This document shows, piece after piece, positions 27,490-35,384 of a DNA stretch of 64,000 bases. The notes below the pieces were generated by a model, which was not told where the DNA came from, ran no database searches, and worked only from the letters and a program-made list of their open reading frames with translations. Within the stretch, counting starts at the first letter, position 1. The number at the start of each line of letters is the position of its first letter. The translations under genes were made by a program, and so were the position numbers. The stretch is from Desulfosporosinus acididurans (GTDB lineage Bacteria > Bacillota > Desulfitobacteriia > Desulfitobacteriales > Desulfitobacteriaceae): assembly GCF_001029285.1 (NCBI RefSeq), contig NZ_LDZY01000004.1:248001-312000 (forward strand), read 5' to 3'.

Positions 27490-28041
27490 ATGCCCAACCT
27501 GGCAATAGCATTATATTCATCATGGGATGATGTGAACGCTGTGGCCGACGAGACAAGAAGCCTTGATGATACCACTATTTGGGATGACACATTAGATGGA
27601 AATCAGTCCATTGACTACTTACTGAATGCCGCTCATGCAACAGCTTATTATGAAGGCGGAGGAATATACGAGTCTCAACCGGTTGATCTCTCTCCTTGCG
27701 GAGAAGTTCAGTCGGCAAAGCTGACACGGACTGAAAATGGAGGCACAGGCACAAGCCTTGTCATTGAAACGGCATTATCACCTGATGGCGGTACAACTTG
27801 GGGGGCTTGGCAGGCGGTAAATGTTCTCGATTCAAATATCCCTGGGATATCCGCAGGCATGGATCTTACCGGGTATAAATTGAAATATCGCGCAAGGCTT
27901 AATACCACTAATCTAGCTGCTACACCTACCGTTAGCGAGATCAAAATAACGGTCACGAGTCGGAAAATGTTCAGAGTCTTCTCCAGTGGTACAATAAAGG
28001 CAAAGGCGGACATTGTCCCGACTGCCAGTGAGCAACTGTAA
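27490..28041 (+). CDS. Phage structural protein, fibre-like
   Basis: 183 residues with RBS GAGAGGAGG. The sequence is beta-rich and contains TSLVIETALSPDGGTTWGAWQAVN and LTGYKLKYRARLNTTNLAATPTVSEIKITVTSR, which looks like a repeat-type carbohydrate- or fibre-associated beta sandwich. It lies after the DGR and before lysis genes. Probably a virion fibre or decoration component. Confidence 0.62.
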   Translation: MPNLAIALYSSWDDVNAVADETRSLDDTTIWDDTLDGNQSIDYLLNAAHATAYYEGGGIYESQPVDLSPCGEVQSAKLTRTENGGTGTSLVIETALSPDGGTTWGAWQAVNVLDSNIPGISAGMDLTGYKLKYRARLNTTNLAATPTVSEIKITVTSRKMFRVFSSGTIKAKADIVPTASEQL

Positions 28042-28042
28042 T

Positions 28043-28062
28043 CCCCGCTCCTAACGGGGTTT
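28043..28062 (+). terminator. Weak terminator-like hairpin
   Basis: CCCCG/CGGGG arms (28043-28047, 28055-28059) with a 7-base loop and TTTAATTT after it. The stem is short, so partial read-through into the lysis genes is likely. Confidence 0.45.
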
Positions 28063-28067
28063 AATTT

Positions 28068-28490
28068 ATGCCCGTAAAGGAGGCGATGGATCCCAGGATG
28101 GAAAACACAAAAAGAATAGCCGTAACGGTCGGAGCGATATTGTCTTGGCTTGTTGGTGGACTGGATTATTTATTTCAGACTCTCGTGATTTTTATCGTAA
28201 TCGATTATGCAAGCGGGGTAGCAGCTGCATGGATTGGGGGAGAACTTAGCAGTTCTCGAGGCCTGCGAGGAATTGCTAAGAAAACATTTATCATAACCCT
28301 GGTTGTTGTGGCGGATAAGATCGACTTCATGCTCGGCGGCTCAGACTTCTGGCGTAATGCAGTGCTCTGGGCGCTCATCGTCAACGAGACATTCAGTATT
28401 TTAGAAAACGGAGGGCGCATGGGCGTTAAAATACCTAAGGTGTTCTATAAGGCTCTTGCAGTCCTTCAGGATAAAAATTCTGCCGAATAG
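28068..28490 (+). CDS. Phage holin (toxin-secretion/phage-lysis holin family)
   Basis: Up to 140 residues. Core GAILSWLVGGLDYLFQTLVIFIVIDYASGVAAAWIGGELSSSRGLRGIAKKTFIITLVVVADKID with two to three membrane helices and the VIDYxxG signature of the holin_4_1 family. The start is uncertain: ATG 28068 is the longest, AAAGGAGG lies inside it at 28076-28083, and ATG 28086 or 28098 could be used, which would allow a holin/antiholin pair of starts. It makes the membrane lesion that releases the amidase encoded next. Confidence 0.88.
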   Translation: MPVKEAMDPRMENTKRIAVTVGAILSWLVGGLDYLFQTLVIFIVIDYASGVAAAWIGGELSSSRGLRGIAKKTFIITLVVVADKIDFMLGGSDFWRNAVLWALIVNETFSILENGGRMGVKIPKVFYKALAVLQDKNSAE

Positions 28491-28503
28491 GAGGGGGAAG
28501 ATT

Positions 28504-29322
28504 ATGCCAAGAGGAGTAATTAACTATGGCCACGGACCGAAGAACGATGGAACCTATGATCCCGGAGCTGTCGGACCGGATGGATATCAAGAGGCCGCAG
28601 AGACTTGCATTATTGGAACAAAGATAGCCCAGAAATTACAAAATAATGGATGGGACATACTTGCTATTCAGGATGGCGATCTTAAAGATATCACGGATCA
28701 AGCAAACTCATTTAAGCCGGATGCTTTTCTTTCGATCCACGCCAATTCTGCCGCTCCTGAAGCTCACGGGATTGAAACATACGCCTTAGCGCCAGGCGGA
28801 GTGGGCGAAAAGATTGCCCGGGAAATTCAAAAGGAACTTGTTTTGGCGACGGGGCTTACGGATCGGGGAGTAAAATTCGCGAACTATTGGGTGCTTGGTA
28901 AGACTATAGGCTATCCGGCAGTATTGACCGAGATAGCCTTTATTTCAAACCCAGTTGAAGAGGCATTAATGCATAAAGACTCATGGAATGAAACGGTAGC
29001 AGAAGCGATTTGTAAAGGTTTTTCCAGAGCCTTGGGTGTAGCGTATGGCGAAACAAAGAAGGATGGGGTTGGCAAAGTGTTAGATGTTGCAGTTTTACTT
29101 TATACCAAAGAGGATTACTGGTCCGGCGCAGATGTTGCAGTCAAGAATGGTGATTGTGCTATATTTATTCGTCCTGACGATCATTCGGTGCCTAAGGAAG
29201 CGATGAGCGCCCAAAAGCTGATTGTTGTTGGCGGACCTACTACGGGACATCCAAATGAAATATTGTTATCCGGGAAAACAAAGTATGATACTGCCCAAGC
29301 GGTCGGTAAGTATTTGGGCTAG
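28504..29322 (+). CDS. Endolysin: N-acetylmuramoyl-L-alanine amidase with cell-wall-binding repeat
   Basis: 272 residues, start ATG 28504 after AGGAGGGGG. Residues 1-180 form an amidase_3 domain with zinc ligands in YGHGPKND, a glutamate in GYQEAAE and SIHANS, and TEIAFISNPVEE. Residues ~190-270 resemble a cell-wall-binding type 2 repeat (VLLYTKEDYWSGADVAVKNG...VVGGPT), common in Clostridia surface proteins. It cleaves host peptidoglycan at lysis. Confidence 0.92.
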   Translation: MPRGVINYGHGPKNDGTYDPGAVGPDGYQEAAETCIIGTKIAQKLQNNGWDILAIQDGDLKDITDQANSFKPDAFLSIHANSAAPEAHGIETYALAPGGVGEKIAREIQKELVLATGLTDRGVKFANYWVLGKTIGYPAVLTEIAFISNPVEEALMHKDSWNETVAEAICKGFSRALGVAYGETKKDGVGKVLDVAVLLYTKEDYWSGADVAVKNGDCAIFIRPDDHSVPKEAMSAQKLIVVGGPTTGHPNEILLSGKTKYDTAQAVGKYLG

Positions 29323-29396
29323 GAATTCGCAAGCGCTTGCCAATTTGTAAATTTTGGGGTTATGTCATGTCGTGAGACACACCTCTAACCTCTCTT

Positions 29397-29425
29397 GAGG
29401 ATCAGATTTAATCTGGTCCTCTTTT
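29397..29425 (+). terminator. Terminator after the lysis cassette
   Basis: Stem of 11 bp (GAGGATCAGAT / ATCTGGTCCTC with one T-G pair) and a TTA loop, followed by TTTT. A 12-bp palindrome GCAAGCGCTTGC lies at 29329-29340 just after the amidase stop. Confidence 0.8.
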
Positions 29426-29451
29426 AATGTGCAAAAGAGAGGATGAGACAC

Positions 29452-30153
29452 GTGAATGAGCTGATTCCTATTGAGTATAAAGGCCAAAGGATTTTAATAA
29501 CTGAGCAGTTGGCGGAAGTTTATGAGACCGAACCAAGAAGGATAACCGAAAACTTTCAAAGAAATCAGGCGCATTTCACAATAGGAAGGCACTATCATCT
29601 TGTTCAAGGTGAAGAATTGAAAGCATTTTTGCAATACGCTGAAAGCGTTGTACAAAATCCGAGCAAAGTAAGGAGTTTGTATCTTTGGACCGAACGAGGA
29701 GCAAATCGTCATTGCAAGATCCTCGACACCGACAGAGCATGGGAACAATTTGATCTGCTTGAAGAAACCTATTTTAAGTCGAGAGAATTTGTACCCCAAT
29801 TTAATGTTCCCCAAACATTTGGTCAGGCACTTAGACTTGCGGCGGATTTATGGGACCAAAATCAACTTATGCGGCCAAAAGCAGAATACTTCGATGCTCT
29901 TGTCGACAAAAATCTGCTTACGAATTTCCGAGATACTGCTAAAGAATTGAAAATCAAGGAACATATTTTTATCAACTGGCTTTTAGGTAAGGGTTATGTA
30001 TATAGGGATACCAAAGGCCATCTGAAGCCCTATGCCGATTATGTACCTGCATTATTCGAAATTAAAGAAAAGCAAAGGGATAAATGGGCCGGAACCCAAA
30101 CCTTTATCACCCCGAGAGGAAGAGAAACTTTCAGGTTATTACTAAAAAAATAA
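29452..30153 (+). CDS. ORF6N/KilA-type phage antirepressor-like protein
   Basis: About 233 residues. N-terminal ORF6N DNA-binding domain (LIPIEYKGQRILITEQLAEVYETEPRRITENFQRN...HYHLVQGEEL) and a C-terminal KilAC/ANT-like domain (AKELKIKEHIFINWLLGKGYVYRDTKGHLKP...GRETFRLLL). GTG 29452 is nine bases from GAGAGG and is preferred over ATG 29443. It has its own transcription unit between terminators and probably modulates lysogenic control. Confidence 0.88.
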   Translation: MNELIPIEYKGQRILITEQLAEVYETEPRRITENFQRNQAHFTIGRHYHLVQGEELKAFLQYAESVVQNPSKVRSLYLWTERGANRHCKILDTDRAWEQFDLLEETYFKSREFVPQFNVPQTFGQALRLAADLWDQNQLMRPKAEYFDALVDKNLLTNFRDTAKELKIKEHIFINWLLGKGYVYRDTKGHLKPYADYVPALFEIKEKQRDKWAGTQTFITPRGRETFRLLLKK

Positions 30154-30207
30154 TTTCAAAGCAAAAATGCAAACTTTCCTGTCCCGGCAGGCAGGATAAA
30201 TAAAACG

Positions 30208-30235
30208 AGCAGGTCAGAAATGGCCTGCTTTCTCA
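30208..30235 (+). terminator. Terminator after ORF6N gene
   Basis: 8-bp stem AGCAGGTC/GGCCTGCT (one T-G pair) with a 6-base loop, followed by TTTCTC. Confidence 0.7.
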
Positions 30236-30264
30236 TTCGCCAAAATTATTGAGGAGGGAAAACC

Positions 30265-30603
30265 ATGTTTTCGAATACTAATCTAATCATGTTTCTAATA
30301 GCCATTTTAGCCTTGGTTGGTGTTGCCGGTGTAAGCTGGGGTATTGGATATGTAACATCCAAGGGAAAAAACCCTCAGTCAATTTTAAACACTGCCGACA
30401 CTGTTATTGATGGAGTAAAAACAGCCAACGACGCATTTGGAAAGCTGATAATTCCGGCTCCCGCCGAATCATTTATTGATAAGATCCTTAAAACCGCTCA
30501 GGCCGGTGTTCACGCAGCACAACAATTATGTGATAGTGGCCAATTAACAGAGGACCAGCGTAAGCAACAAGCCTTTGATAACAAGCCTTTGATATTGCTA
30601 TGA
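30265..30603 (+). pseudogene. LL-H-family holin, N-terminal part (frameshifted)
   Basis: 112 residues. One N-terminal membrane helix (LIMFLIAILALVGVAGVSWGIGYV), then SFIDKILKTAQAGVHAAQQLCDSGQLTEDQRKQQAFD, typical of the phage LL-H holin family, which normally continues into a C-terminal helical domain. Here a 14-bp tandem duplication (30566-30593) changes the frame and gives the short tail NKPLILL before TGA. The missing domain is intact in the next frame. It may be a true pseudogene, a reversible switch or an assembly artefact. Confidence 0.75.
30566..30593 (+). repeat. 14-bp tandem duplication that splits the holin frame
   Basis: The unit AACAAGCCTTTGAT occurs at 30566-30579 and again at 30580-30593. 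Removing one copy restores a single frame of 223 residues from 30265 to 30950 reading ...KQQAFDIAMNLLKLEGF... Confidence 0.92.
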
Positions 30604-30950
30604 ATTTATTGAAACTTGAAGGATTCACACCAACTCCGGAGCTGGAGGATGCTGTTAAGGGCGCGATCGAAGCTGGTAAATTCGCTGTTAATAATGCATA
30701 TTGGAATACGACACCCAAGCAAGAAGAACAGGTAGCTGCAGTAGCTTCCGCAGTTCCTCCTGACCAGGCTGTCCAGGTTGCCGTAACTAATGCAGTCACC
30801 CAGGCAGTTATACCTATTGCTCAACAAGCGGCCAGTGATGCCGTTAATCAAGCAATAACCCAAGTCGCTCAGGCGGCGCAAGGGGCTCTATCTCCGCAAC
30901 CCGTTCAACCAGCTCAGATGGATCAGCAAGCACAGGCTCCAACTCAATAG
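30600..30950 (+). pseudogene. LL-H-family holin, C-terminal part
   Basis: 116 residues, beginning NLLKLEGFTPTPELEDAVKGAIEAGKFAVNN, which is the expected second half of the LL-H holin domain, then an Ala/Gln/Val-rich repetitive tail with VAVTNAVTQAVIPIAQQAASDAVNQAI. Its ATG overlaps the upstream TGA as ATGA, so reinitiation could make it as a separate polypeptide. No independent ribosome binding site is seen. Confidence 0.7.
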
Positions 30951-31002
30951 ACTGCATAAACCGCATAATAAAAGCGACAATGCCGGTTGCCGCATTAACA
31001 AG

Positions 31003-31043
31003 AAATCCCTCTCTCGCTTTTATTGCGGGGGAGGGATTTTTTT
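31003..31043. terminator. Terminator between convergent transcription units
   Basis: Arms AAATCCCTC (31003-31011) and GAGGGATTT (31031-31039) with further imperfect pairing inside and a run of T to 31043. It separates the rightward lysis region from the leftward coiled-coil gene. Confidence 0.82.
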
Positions 31044-31047
31044 GCGT

Positions 31048-31908
31048 TTAATTGCGTTTTGTTTTACCGAGTTCCAGTTCGTGGACCCGAGCCGTTAATG
31101 ATTGATTCTTCTCCTGGAGGGCATCTAATTTGGCGGTATATTCATCCTTCAATTTGGTCGTGGCTTCAAGTACGCGATTATTGGCTTCCATACTAGCCGC
31201 ATGGATCTGCAGATCGGCCATCTTCTGGACGGAAGCTAATTCGTTAGCATGGCTCTTTTCCAGGGATACAATGGACTGCTCTTTAATTTCGATTGCATGA
31301 TGGTGTTGAATGGCCTCGGAGCGGAGCTTCTCAATTTGACGCTGAGATTCTTCATGGAGATAGCGGAGTCTCTGGACTTCGGCCTCAAGCTCATCTACAG
31401 CCTTGATCCTATGTTCAAGGGATTCGTTCTGGCTAGTCAGAAGATCAATGGTAATTCGATTCGACTTGTTGACCGCTTCGAGCTCGTTGTTTCTTTCGGC
31501 CAGTTCTTTCATTTGCTCTTGGATTTCAGCTAGTTCCAACCGGGACTTATCGCGTTCTTCTTCAGCTTGAAGTCGGCCATTCTCTACCTGGTCGACAACG
31601 CTTTGATGTACTCTCTTCTCTTGCTCGAGTCCTTGAGTGTAGCTGTTTTTCAGGTCACGGAGCTTTTGCACCATGTTACTGAAAATCGACTCGGCGTGAG
31701 ATAGGTGATAACGCAGCTGCTGCATGTCTTCGGTCTGCTCGATTTCACTTCCGGACAGCAAATTAGCCTTGAATTGAGTGACCATGGCCGAGAAGAGATC
31801 CTTTTGGCTTAACCCGGTGCGCTCCACTAATGCGGAAACGTCTGCCATGACCTCATCGTTGGTACGAACGGAGTATAGCGGTGGCTTATTTTTCGCTTCG
31901 TCAGACAT
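31048..31908 (-). CDS. KfrA-like coiled-coil DNA-binding protein
   Basis: 286 residues. The N-terminal ~55 residues (SVRTNDEVMADVSALVERTGLSQKDLFSAMVTQFK) form a small helical DNA-binding-type domain. The rest is an uninterrupted coiled-coil (Glu/Gln/Leu heptads). This is the layout of the plasmid autoregulator KfrA, although sequence relationship cannot be shown here. Start 31908 has GGAGG upstream. The promoter carries two copies of ATGTATACAT, suggesting autoregulation. It may act in DNA segregation or silencing in the adjacent plasmid-like module. Confidence 0.68.
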   Translation of the reverse strand: MSDEAKNKPPLYSVRTNDEVMADVSALVERTGLSQKDLFSAMVTQFKANLLSGSEIEQTEDMQQLRYHLSHAESIFSNMVQKLRDLKNSYTQGLEQEKRVHQSVVDQVENGRLQAEEERDKSRLELAEIQEQMKELAERNNELEAVNKSNRITIDLLTSQNESLEHRIKAVDELEAEVQRLRYLHEESQRQIEKLRSEAIQHHHAIEIKEQSIVSLEKSHANELASVQKMADLQIHAASMEANNRVLEATTKLKDEYTAKLDALQEKNQSLTARVHELELGKTKRN

Positions 31909-31930
31909 AATTGATGCCTCCTTAAAATTA

Positions 31931-31940
31931 ATGTATACAT
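31931..31940. promoter_or_regulatory. Palindromic operator ATGTATACAT, copy 1
   Basis: Perfect 10-bp palindrome between promoter and start codon of the coiled-coil gene. An identical copy lies 58 bp away. Confidence 0.65.
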
Positions 31941-31988
31941 TTAATCCTTTATTCATGCTATGTTTACATTGGTTAACGTGTTTACATA

Positions 31989-31998
31989 ATGTATACAT
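31989..31998. promoter_or_regulatory. Palindromic operator ATGTATACAT, copy 2
   Basis: Identical palindrome placed at the predicted transcription start, immediately downstream of the -10 box, where bound repressor would block initiation. Confidence 0.7.
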
Positions 31999-32000
31999 GA

Positions 32001-32029
32001 ATAATAGCATGGAAATTCAGTAACGTCAA
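32001..32029 (-). promoter_or_regulatory. Sigma-A promoter of the coiled-coil gene
   Basis: On the minus strand TTGACG (32029-32024), 17-base spacer and TATTAT (32006-32001), close to consensus. Confidence 0.82.
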
Positions 32030-32043
32030 GGAAGGAGTGGCAT

Positions 32044-32078
32044 AAAAAATAGCCCCCCAGCTCGCAAGCTGAAGGCTT
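32044..32078 (-). terminator. Terminator of the leftward 32-38 kb unit
   Basis: Minus-strand hairpin with CAGCT/AGCTG core (loop TGCG) extended by AGCC/GGCT, followed by a run of T (32049-32044). Confidence 0.72.
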
Positions 32079-32094
32079 ATAATAACGGCATATT

Positions 32095-33138
32095 TTAATC
32101 ATTCTGCGATATTATGCTAATTGTATCTGTCTTATAATCTGATTTGGCGGTTACATTTTGCAGAATCAATCCTCCGAAAGCATTTTTTGCCCGATAGGAC
32201 ATTTTGATTATTAAATAATCTCCTCTGTCCCAATATTTTGTCTCGACATGCTCAAAGCTTTTGGGATCGTTTAAGTTTTTCTTTAGCAAATCTACCAAAT
32301 ATCTATTCGATCCATCCCAAGCACTAAACTGACTATCAACCCATTTCTTATAAGCGGCCTTAGCATCTGCAGCGGCCTTCTCTTCGGCCTCTTTCTTCTT
32401 TACTGCAGCTTCTTCTGTCGAAAGTCTTGCAAAATCAGTGCTGATGTCTGCTACTTCGGAATTAGATAGATTTTTATACTTCTCCTTTATTTTATCAAAT
32501 TGATCTCTCTGTTGGGTATCAAATGAAGCATAAGACTTTTTCAATAATTCTTTATCTGAATCTGTAATTTTTAATGCGTCGGCTTTTTCTTTTGCTATTT
32601 GCTCCGGAGTTTTTGCAGGTTCTGAAACTGTAGATGATGCACTTGTCGTCGATGCGGAAGATCCGCTGCCTGTAAAGGTACCGACCACTTTACCAATAAG
32701 TAAGATATAGACTATTGTGGCCACAGCCATTTTCCATTTAGTCTTAGACCGAAATCCAAGAATCTTCCTCCACCAAGGTCTTTCAATGATCTGAACTGAA
32801 ATATTCGTATTTGATTGTAATAATGGAACTAAGTCCTTTCCTTTTTCCAAAATAGTGATTGTGCAGCCATTAGAAACTCCCTTAAGGGCCAATACTGTTT
32901 TCTGGGCATAAAAATCTACAGATGCCTCCGAGAAATTTCCCCATTGATTGGTCTGTTGTAATACTGGTTGAACCTTGTCGAACTTATAGATGTTTACACC
33001 CTCTGCATGAAAAGCTCCATAATGAATTCCTGGTGAACCTAGCACTTTTGCAATAAACCACGTATTCATGCCTGCTGAAGTACAAAGGTTCATGATTGAC
33101 TCTTTTGCTTTTTGGTCGTTATTTTTCTTCCTGCTCAT
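32095..33138 (-). CDS. Single-pass membrane protein of unknown function
   Basis: 347 residues. Residues 1-130 form a beta-rich cytoplasmic domain, a membrane helix lies at about 136-155 (VATIVYILLIGKVVGTF), then a Ser/Thr linker, a charged helical region rich in Lys/Glu/Ala, and a C-terminal domain of ~70 residues (WDGSNRYLVDLLKKNLNDPKSFEHVETKYWDRGDYLIIKM...). The C-terminal domain occurs at the end of various membrane-anchored proteins in Firmicutes. RBS GGAGGAA precedes ATG 33138. Last gene of the leftward module. Confidence 0.65.
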   Translation of the reverse strand: MSRKKNNDQKAKESIMNLCTSAGMNTWFIAKVLGSPGIHYGAFHAEGVNIYKFDKVQPVLQQTNQWGNFSEASVDFYAQKTVLALKGVSNGCTITILEKGKDLVPLLQSNTNISVQIIERPWWRKILGFRSKTKWKMAVATIVYILLIGKVVGTFTGSGSSASTTSASSTVSEPAKTPEQIAKEKADALKITDSDKELLKKSYASFDTQQRDQFDKIKEKYKNLSNSEVADISTDFARLSTEEAAVKKKEAEEKAAADAKAAYKKWVDSQFSAWDGSNRYLVDLLKKNLNDPKSFEHVETKYWDRGDYLIIKMSYRAKNAFGGLILQNVTAKSDYKTDTISIISQND

Positions 33139-33230
33139 TTAAAAAGTTCCTCCAATCAAAATAATTGTTTTAGCTTTCCATGTTATCTATCATTTTCCTG
33201 CTTTGTGACATTCTTAATGGTTTTTCGACT

Positions 33231-33947
33231 TTACAAGGCCAATAAGGGCGCTAATTTCAGAATCATCAAGAGGACTCCACCGAGCATAAGTGCATTTCCT
33301 GCCGCATGCAATTGCTGCTGATCATGGGGCTGATCCGGAACTGTTATCTTATCCTCGGGCAACGGTGCCTCTTTCTTATTAACATCCCTAATCAGTTCGT
33401 TATCGGTTAAGTGCCGTTTTACGGTATCCATGAACTTATCAAAGTTGTCATTATCTTTGAAGTGATCATTGATAATTGACTTTGGGATCTTAATCTCTTC
33501 AGTTGTATTCCCGACCTTGCGCTTATAGACAAAGGGATCATCTGTTACCGGCTGTTGCTTAGGCGTTTCCCCAGGCTTCATTTTGTCCTGAATCCTCTTC
33601 CGTAGTTTGTAAACAACCCAATTACCGATATTATTGCCAAGCATACCACTTTGAAAGTTCTTGGCTAGGATATAACCGTGATCTTCTGGTACTGCAATCA
33701 CTTTTAGTTGCGCACCTAGCAATCTATCCCACTGGGCCATTGTGTACGCTCCGAGTTCTGGATGTGATTCCCACCATAAGAGTCCGCTTGGTTGAACGGG
33801 GTTATTTGTTTGGTAGGGGTAGAGGTAAACTACTTGAGAGGCTGCACTTGCTTGGAGAGGGTTAGCTAGGGCGAAGCCTGCAATGATCATCAGAATAGAG
33901 AGGGCAAGAGTACGCTTGATAGAGGACTTTTTGAGGACTAAGAACAT
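33231..33947 (-). CDS. Secreted/membrane-anchored protein of unknown function
   Basis: 238 residues with a clear signal peptide (RTLALSILMIIAGFALANP, likely cleavage after ASA near residue 36), an extracytoplasmic domain with tryptophans (SGLLWWESHPELG, GNWVVYKLRKRI) and a C-terminal hydrophobic helix (GNALMLGGVLLMILKLAPLLAL). This is compatible with a cell-envelope component of a DNA-transfer or surface-exclusion system, judged from its neighbours. GGAGG lies ten bases upstream of ATG 33947. Confidence 0.65.
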   Translation of the reverse strand: MFLVLKKSSIKRTLALSILMIIAGFALANPLQASAASQVVYLYPYQTNNPVQPSGLLWWESHPELGAYTMAQWDRLLGAQLKVIAVPEDHGYILAKNFQSGMLGNNIGNWVVYKLRKRIQDKMKPGETPKQQPVTDDPFVYKRKVGNTTEEIKIPKSIINDHFKDNDNFDKFMDTVKRHLTDNELIRDVNKKEAPLPEDKITVPDQPHDQQQLHAAGNALMLGGVLLMILKLAPLLAL

Positions 33948-33948
33948 A

Positions 33949-34086
33949 TTATCGACCTCCTTCTAATAAACCTTTTGACTGCAGGAACATTTCCTCTGCA
34001 TCCAGAACGGAAGCGACCAAGATGAAGTGAATGCCGGTTATTTTAGCTATATAGAAAATCATTTCATCCATGTCGATTTCCATCAT
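33949..34086 (-). CDS. Small 45-residue protein
   Basis: Acidic N-terminus (MEIDMDEMIFYIAKITGIHFILVASVLDAEEMFLQ) that may be an amphipathic or membrane-associated helix. Its ATG overlaps the upstream stop (ATGA) and GGAGG lies just before a second in-frame ATG at 34083. The stop abuts the next gene's start region. Coupling on both sides supports a real gene. Function unknown. Confidence 0.6.
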   Translation of the reverse strand: MMEIDMDEMIFYIAKITGIHFILVASVLDAEEMFLQSKGLLEGGR

Positions 34087-34397
34087 TCAGCCTCCAATCT
34101 ATCCCGCAATTCTTCTAATACATATATTAGTCTTTCGGCGGTTTCTAGATCTGGCTTCAAGAAAATGAGGGATATTCGTAAGGATTTGAGCAGAAATATG
34201 AGCTTCCAGTACCAAAGCAGAGCCCTAATCCTGTCCATATCTATTAGATTCTCGCCGCCAGTGAACTCGGAAATTAACTCCTTGAACCAGTGCTTTCTTC
34301 TGTACTCTTCAATGATCCGGGCAAAATTCTTCTTGATCTCAAGGAACAACCTCTCTTGTTCATCAATTATAGGAACGCTGTTAATTTTCACTCGCAT
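34083..34397 (-). CDS. Small helical hypothetical protein
   Basis: About 104 residues, basic and helical, with a hydrophobic stretch (LLWYWKLIFLLKSLRISLIFL) that could be one membrane helix. ATG 34397 follows AGGAGG. It belongs to the tightly packed leftward module between the M23 peptidase and the secreted protein genes. No family is recognised. Confidence 0.6.
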   Translation of the reverse strand: MRVKINSVPIIDEQERLFLEIKKNFARIIEEYRRKHWFKELISEFTGGENLIDMDRIRALLWYWKLIFLLKSLRISLIFLKPDLETAERLIYVLEELRDRLEAE

Positions 34398-34412
34398 ATT
34401 CAATCCTCCTCG

Positions 34413-35129
34413 CTACTTCAAATACGCCATTGGATCAACTGTCTTACCACCAAAGCGGACCTCAAAATGTAGATGCGGGCCGGTGGAGTTTCCAGTATCT
34501 CCGGATAATGCGATTACATCTTTGGCAAAAACATTCTTGCCTTGTTTTGTTTTAAGTTCCGAGCAATGGGCATAAAGCGTTTGCCAACCGCCACCGTGGT
34601 CAATCATTACATAGTTTCCATAAATCCCGGATGGATCTACCCCGGTCTCTCGTACCCAACCGTCACGGGCTGCCATAACGGAAGTCCTTTCGGGCGTCGC
34701 TATATCGATCCCATGATGATCGGGAGGGCTAAAGCTTTGTGATATCACAACTTTCCCGGATATGGGCCATTCAAGATGTCCGCCAGTAAACATTTCGGCT
34801 AAGGATTTTGCTGGTAGTTTTGGATTTGAGCCAAAGTTTACAATAGAGGAATTTCCTATGTTGCCAGTTACTTCGTTTAATTTATTTCGTGCATCACCTA
34901 CAGAATTGATGGCATTAGTTAGGCTTTGGACATCGTCTCGTACTTCGTTATAATGTACACCCATTCTGGCGACAGCAGGACCTGCGTGTTGCAGAGTTGA
35001 TATAGATACCATAAGAATTAAGAAAACCTTCACCATTTGGGCTCGATGTTTATTACCCAAGGCAATAAGGGTGTAATATCCAAACATTCCACCGATGATT
35101 ATTATGAAAATCTCAGTCAGCCAGGCCAT
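34413..35129 (-). CDS. Membrane-anchored M23 (LytM) peptidase
   Basis: About 238 residues. Two N-terminal hydrophobic helices (WLTEIFIIIIGGMFGYYTLIAL and VKVFLILMVSISTLQ), a helical linker, then a LytM domain with zinc-binding HxxxD in DHHGIDIATPE and HLHFE in GPHLHFEVRFGG. Start ATG 35129 follows AGGAGGTG. Peptidases of this type open peptidoglycan for envelope-spanning DNA-transfer machines or for virion entry. Placement beside FtsK-like and relaxase-like genes favours transfer. Confidence 0.88.
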   Translation of the reverse strand: MAWLTEIFIIIIGGMFGYYTLIALGNKHRAQMVKVFLILMVSISTLQHAGPAVARMGVHYNEVRDDVQSLTNAINSVGDARNKLNEVTGNIGNSSIVNFGSNPKLPAKSLAEMFTGGHLEWPISGKVVISQSFSPPDHHGIDIATPERTSVMAARDGWVRETGVDPSGIYGNYVMIDHGGGWQTLYAHCSELKTKQGKNVFAKDVIALSGDTGNSTGPHLHFEVRFGGKTVDPMAYLK

Positions 35130-35141
35130 GATCGTCACCTC

Positions 35142-35384
35142 CTAGTTTAAGGTGCCTTTAGTTGACCATGTTACATACTTGCCAATTAGAATTCCTAGAT
35201 AAGTAAGGAGTATTAATACTGCTGCTATTCCCGATCCGGCCTTGAGGAACGGTATTCGATCATTACGATTTGTGGAATGGAATGTTTGCTCAACCAAGAA
35301 CTCTCCAATGGTTAGGGCTAGAAGTAGTGTTACAATAAAACCTGGTTTACCTGGTCCAAAGACTTCAACTACGGCTGCGCCCAT
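35142..35384 (-). CDS. Small membrane protein
   Basis: About 80 residues with two or three hydrophobic segments (KPGFIVTLLLALTIGEFLV and IAAVLILLTYLGILIGKYV), start ATG 35384 after GAGAGGTG. Reminiscent in size and placement of TcpB/VirB2/VirB3-type small membrane genes of transfer modules, but not identifiable. Confidence 0.62.
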   Translation of the reverse strand: MGAAVVEVFGPGKPGFIVTLLLALTIGEFLVEQTFHSTNRNDRIPFLKAGSGIAAVLILLTYLGILIGKYVTWSTKGTLN

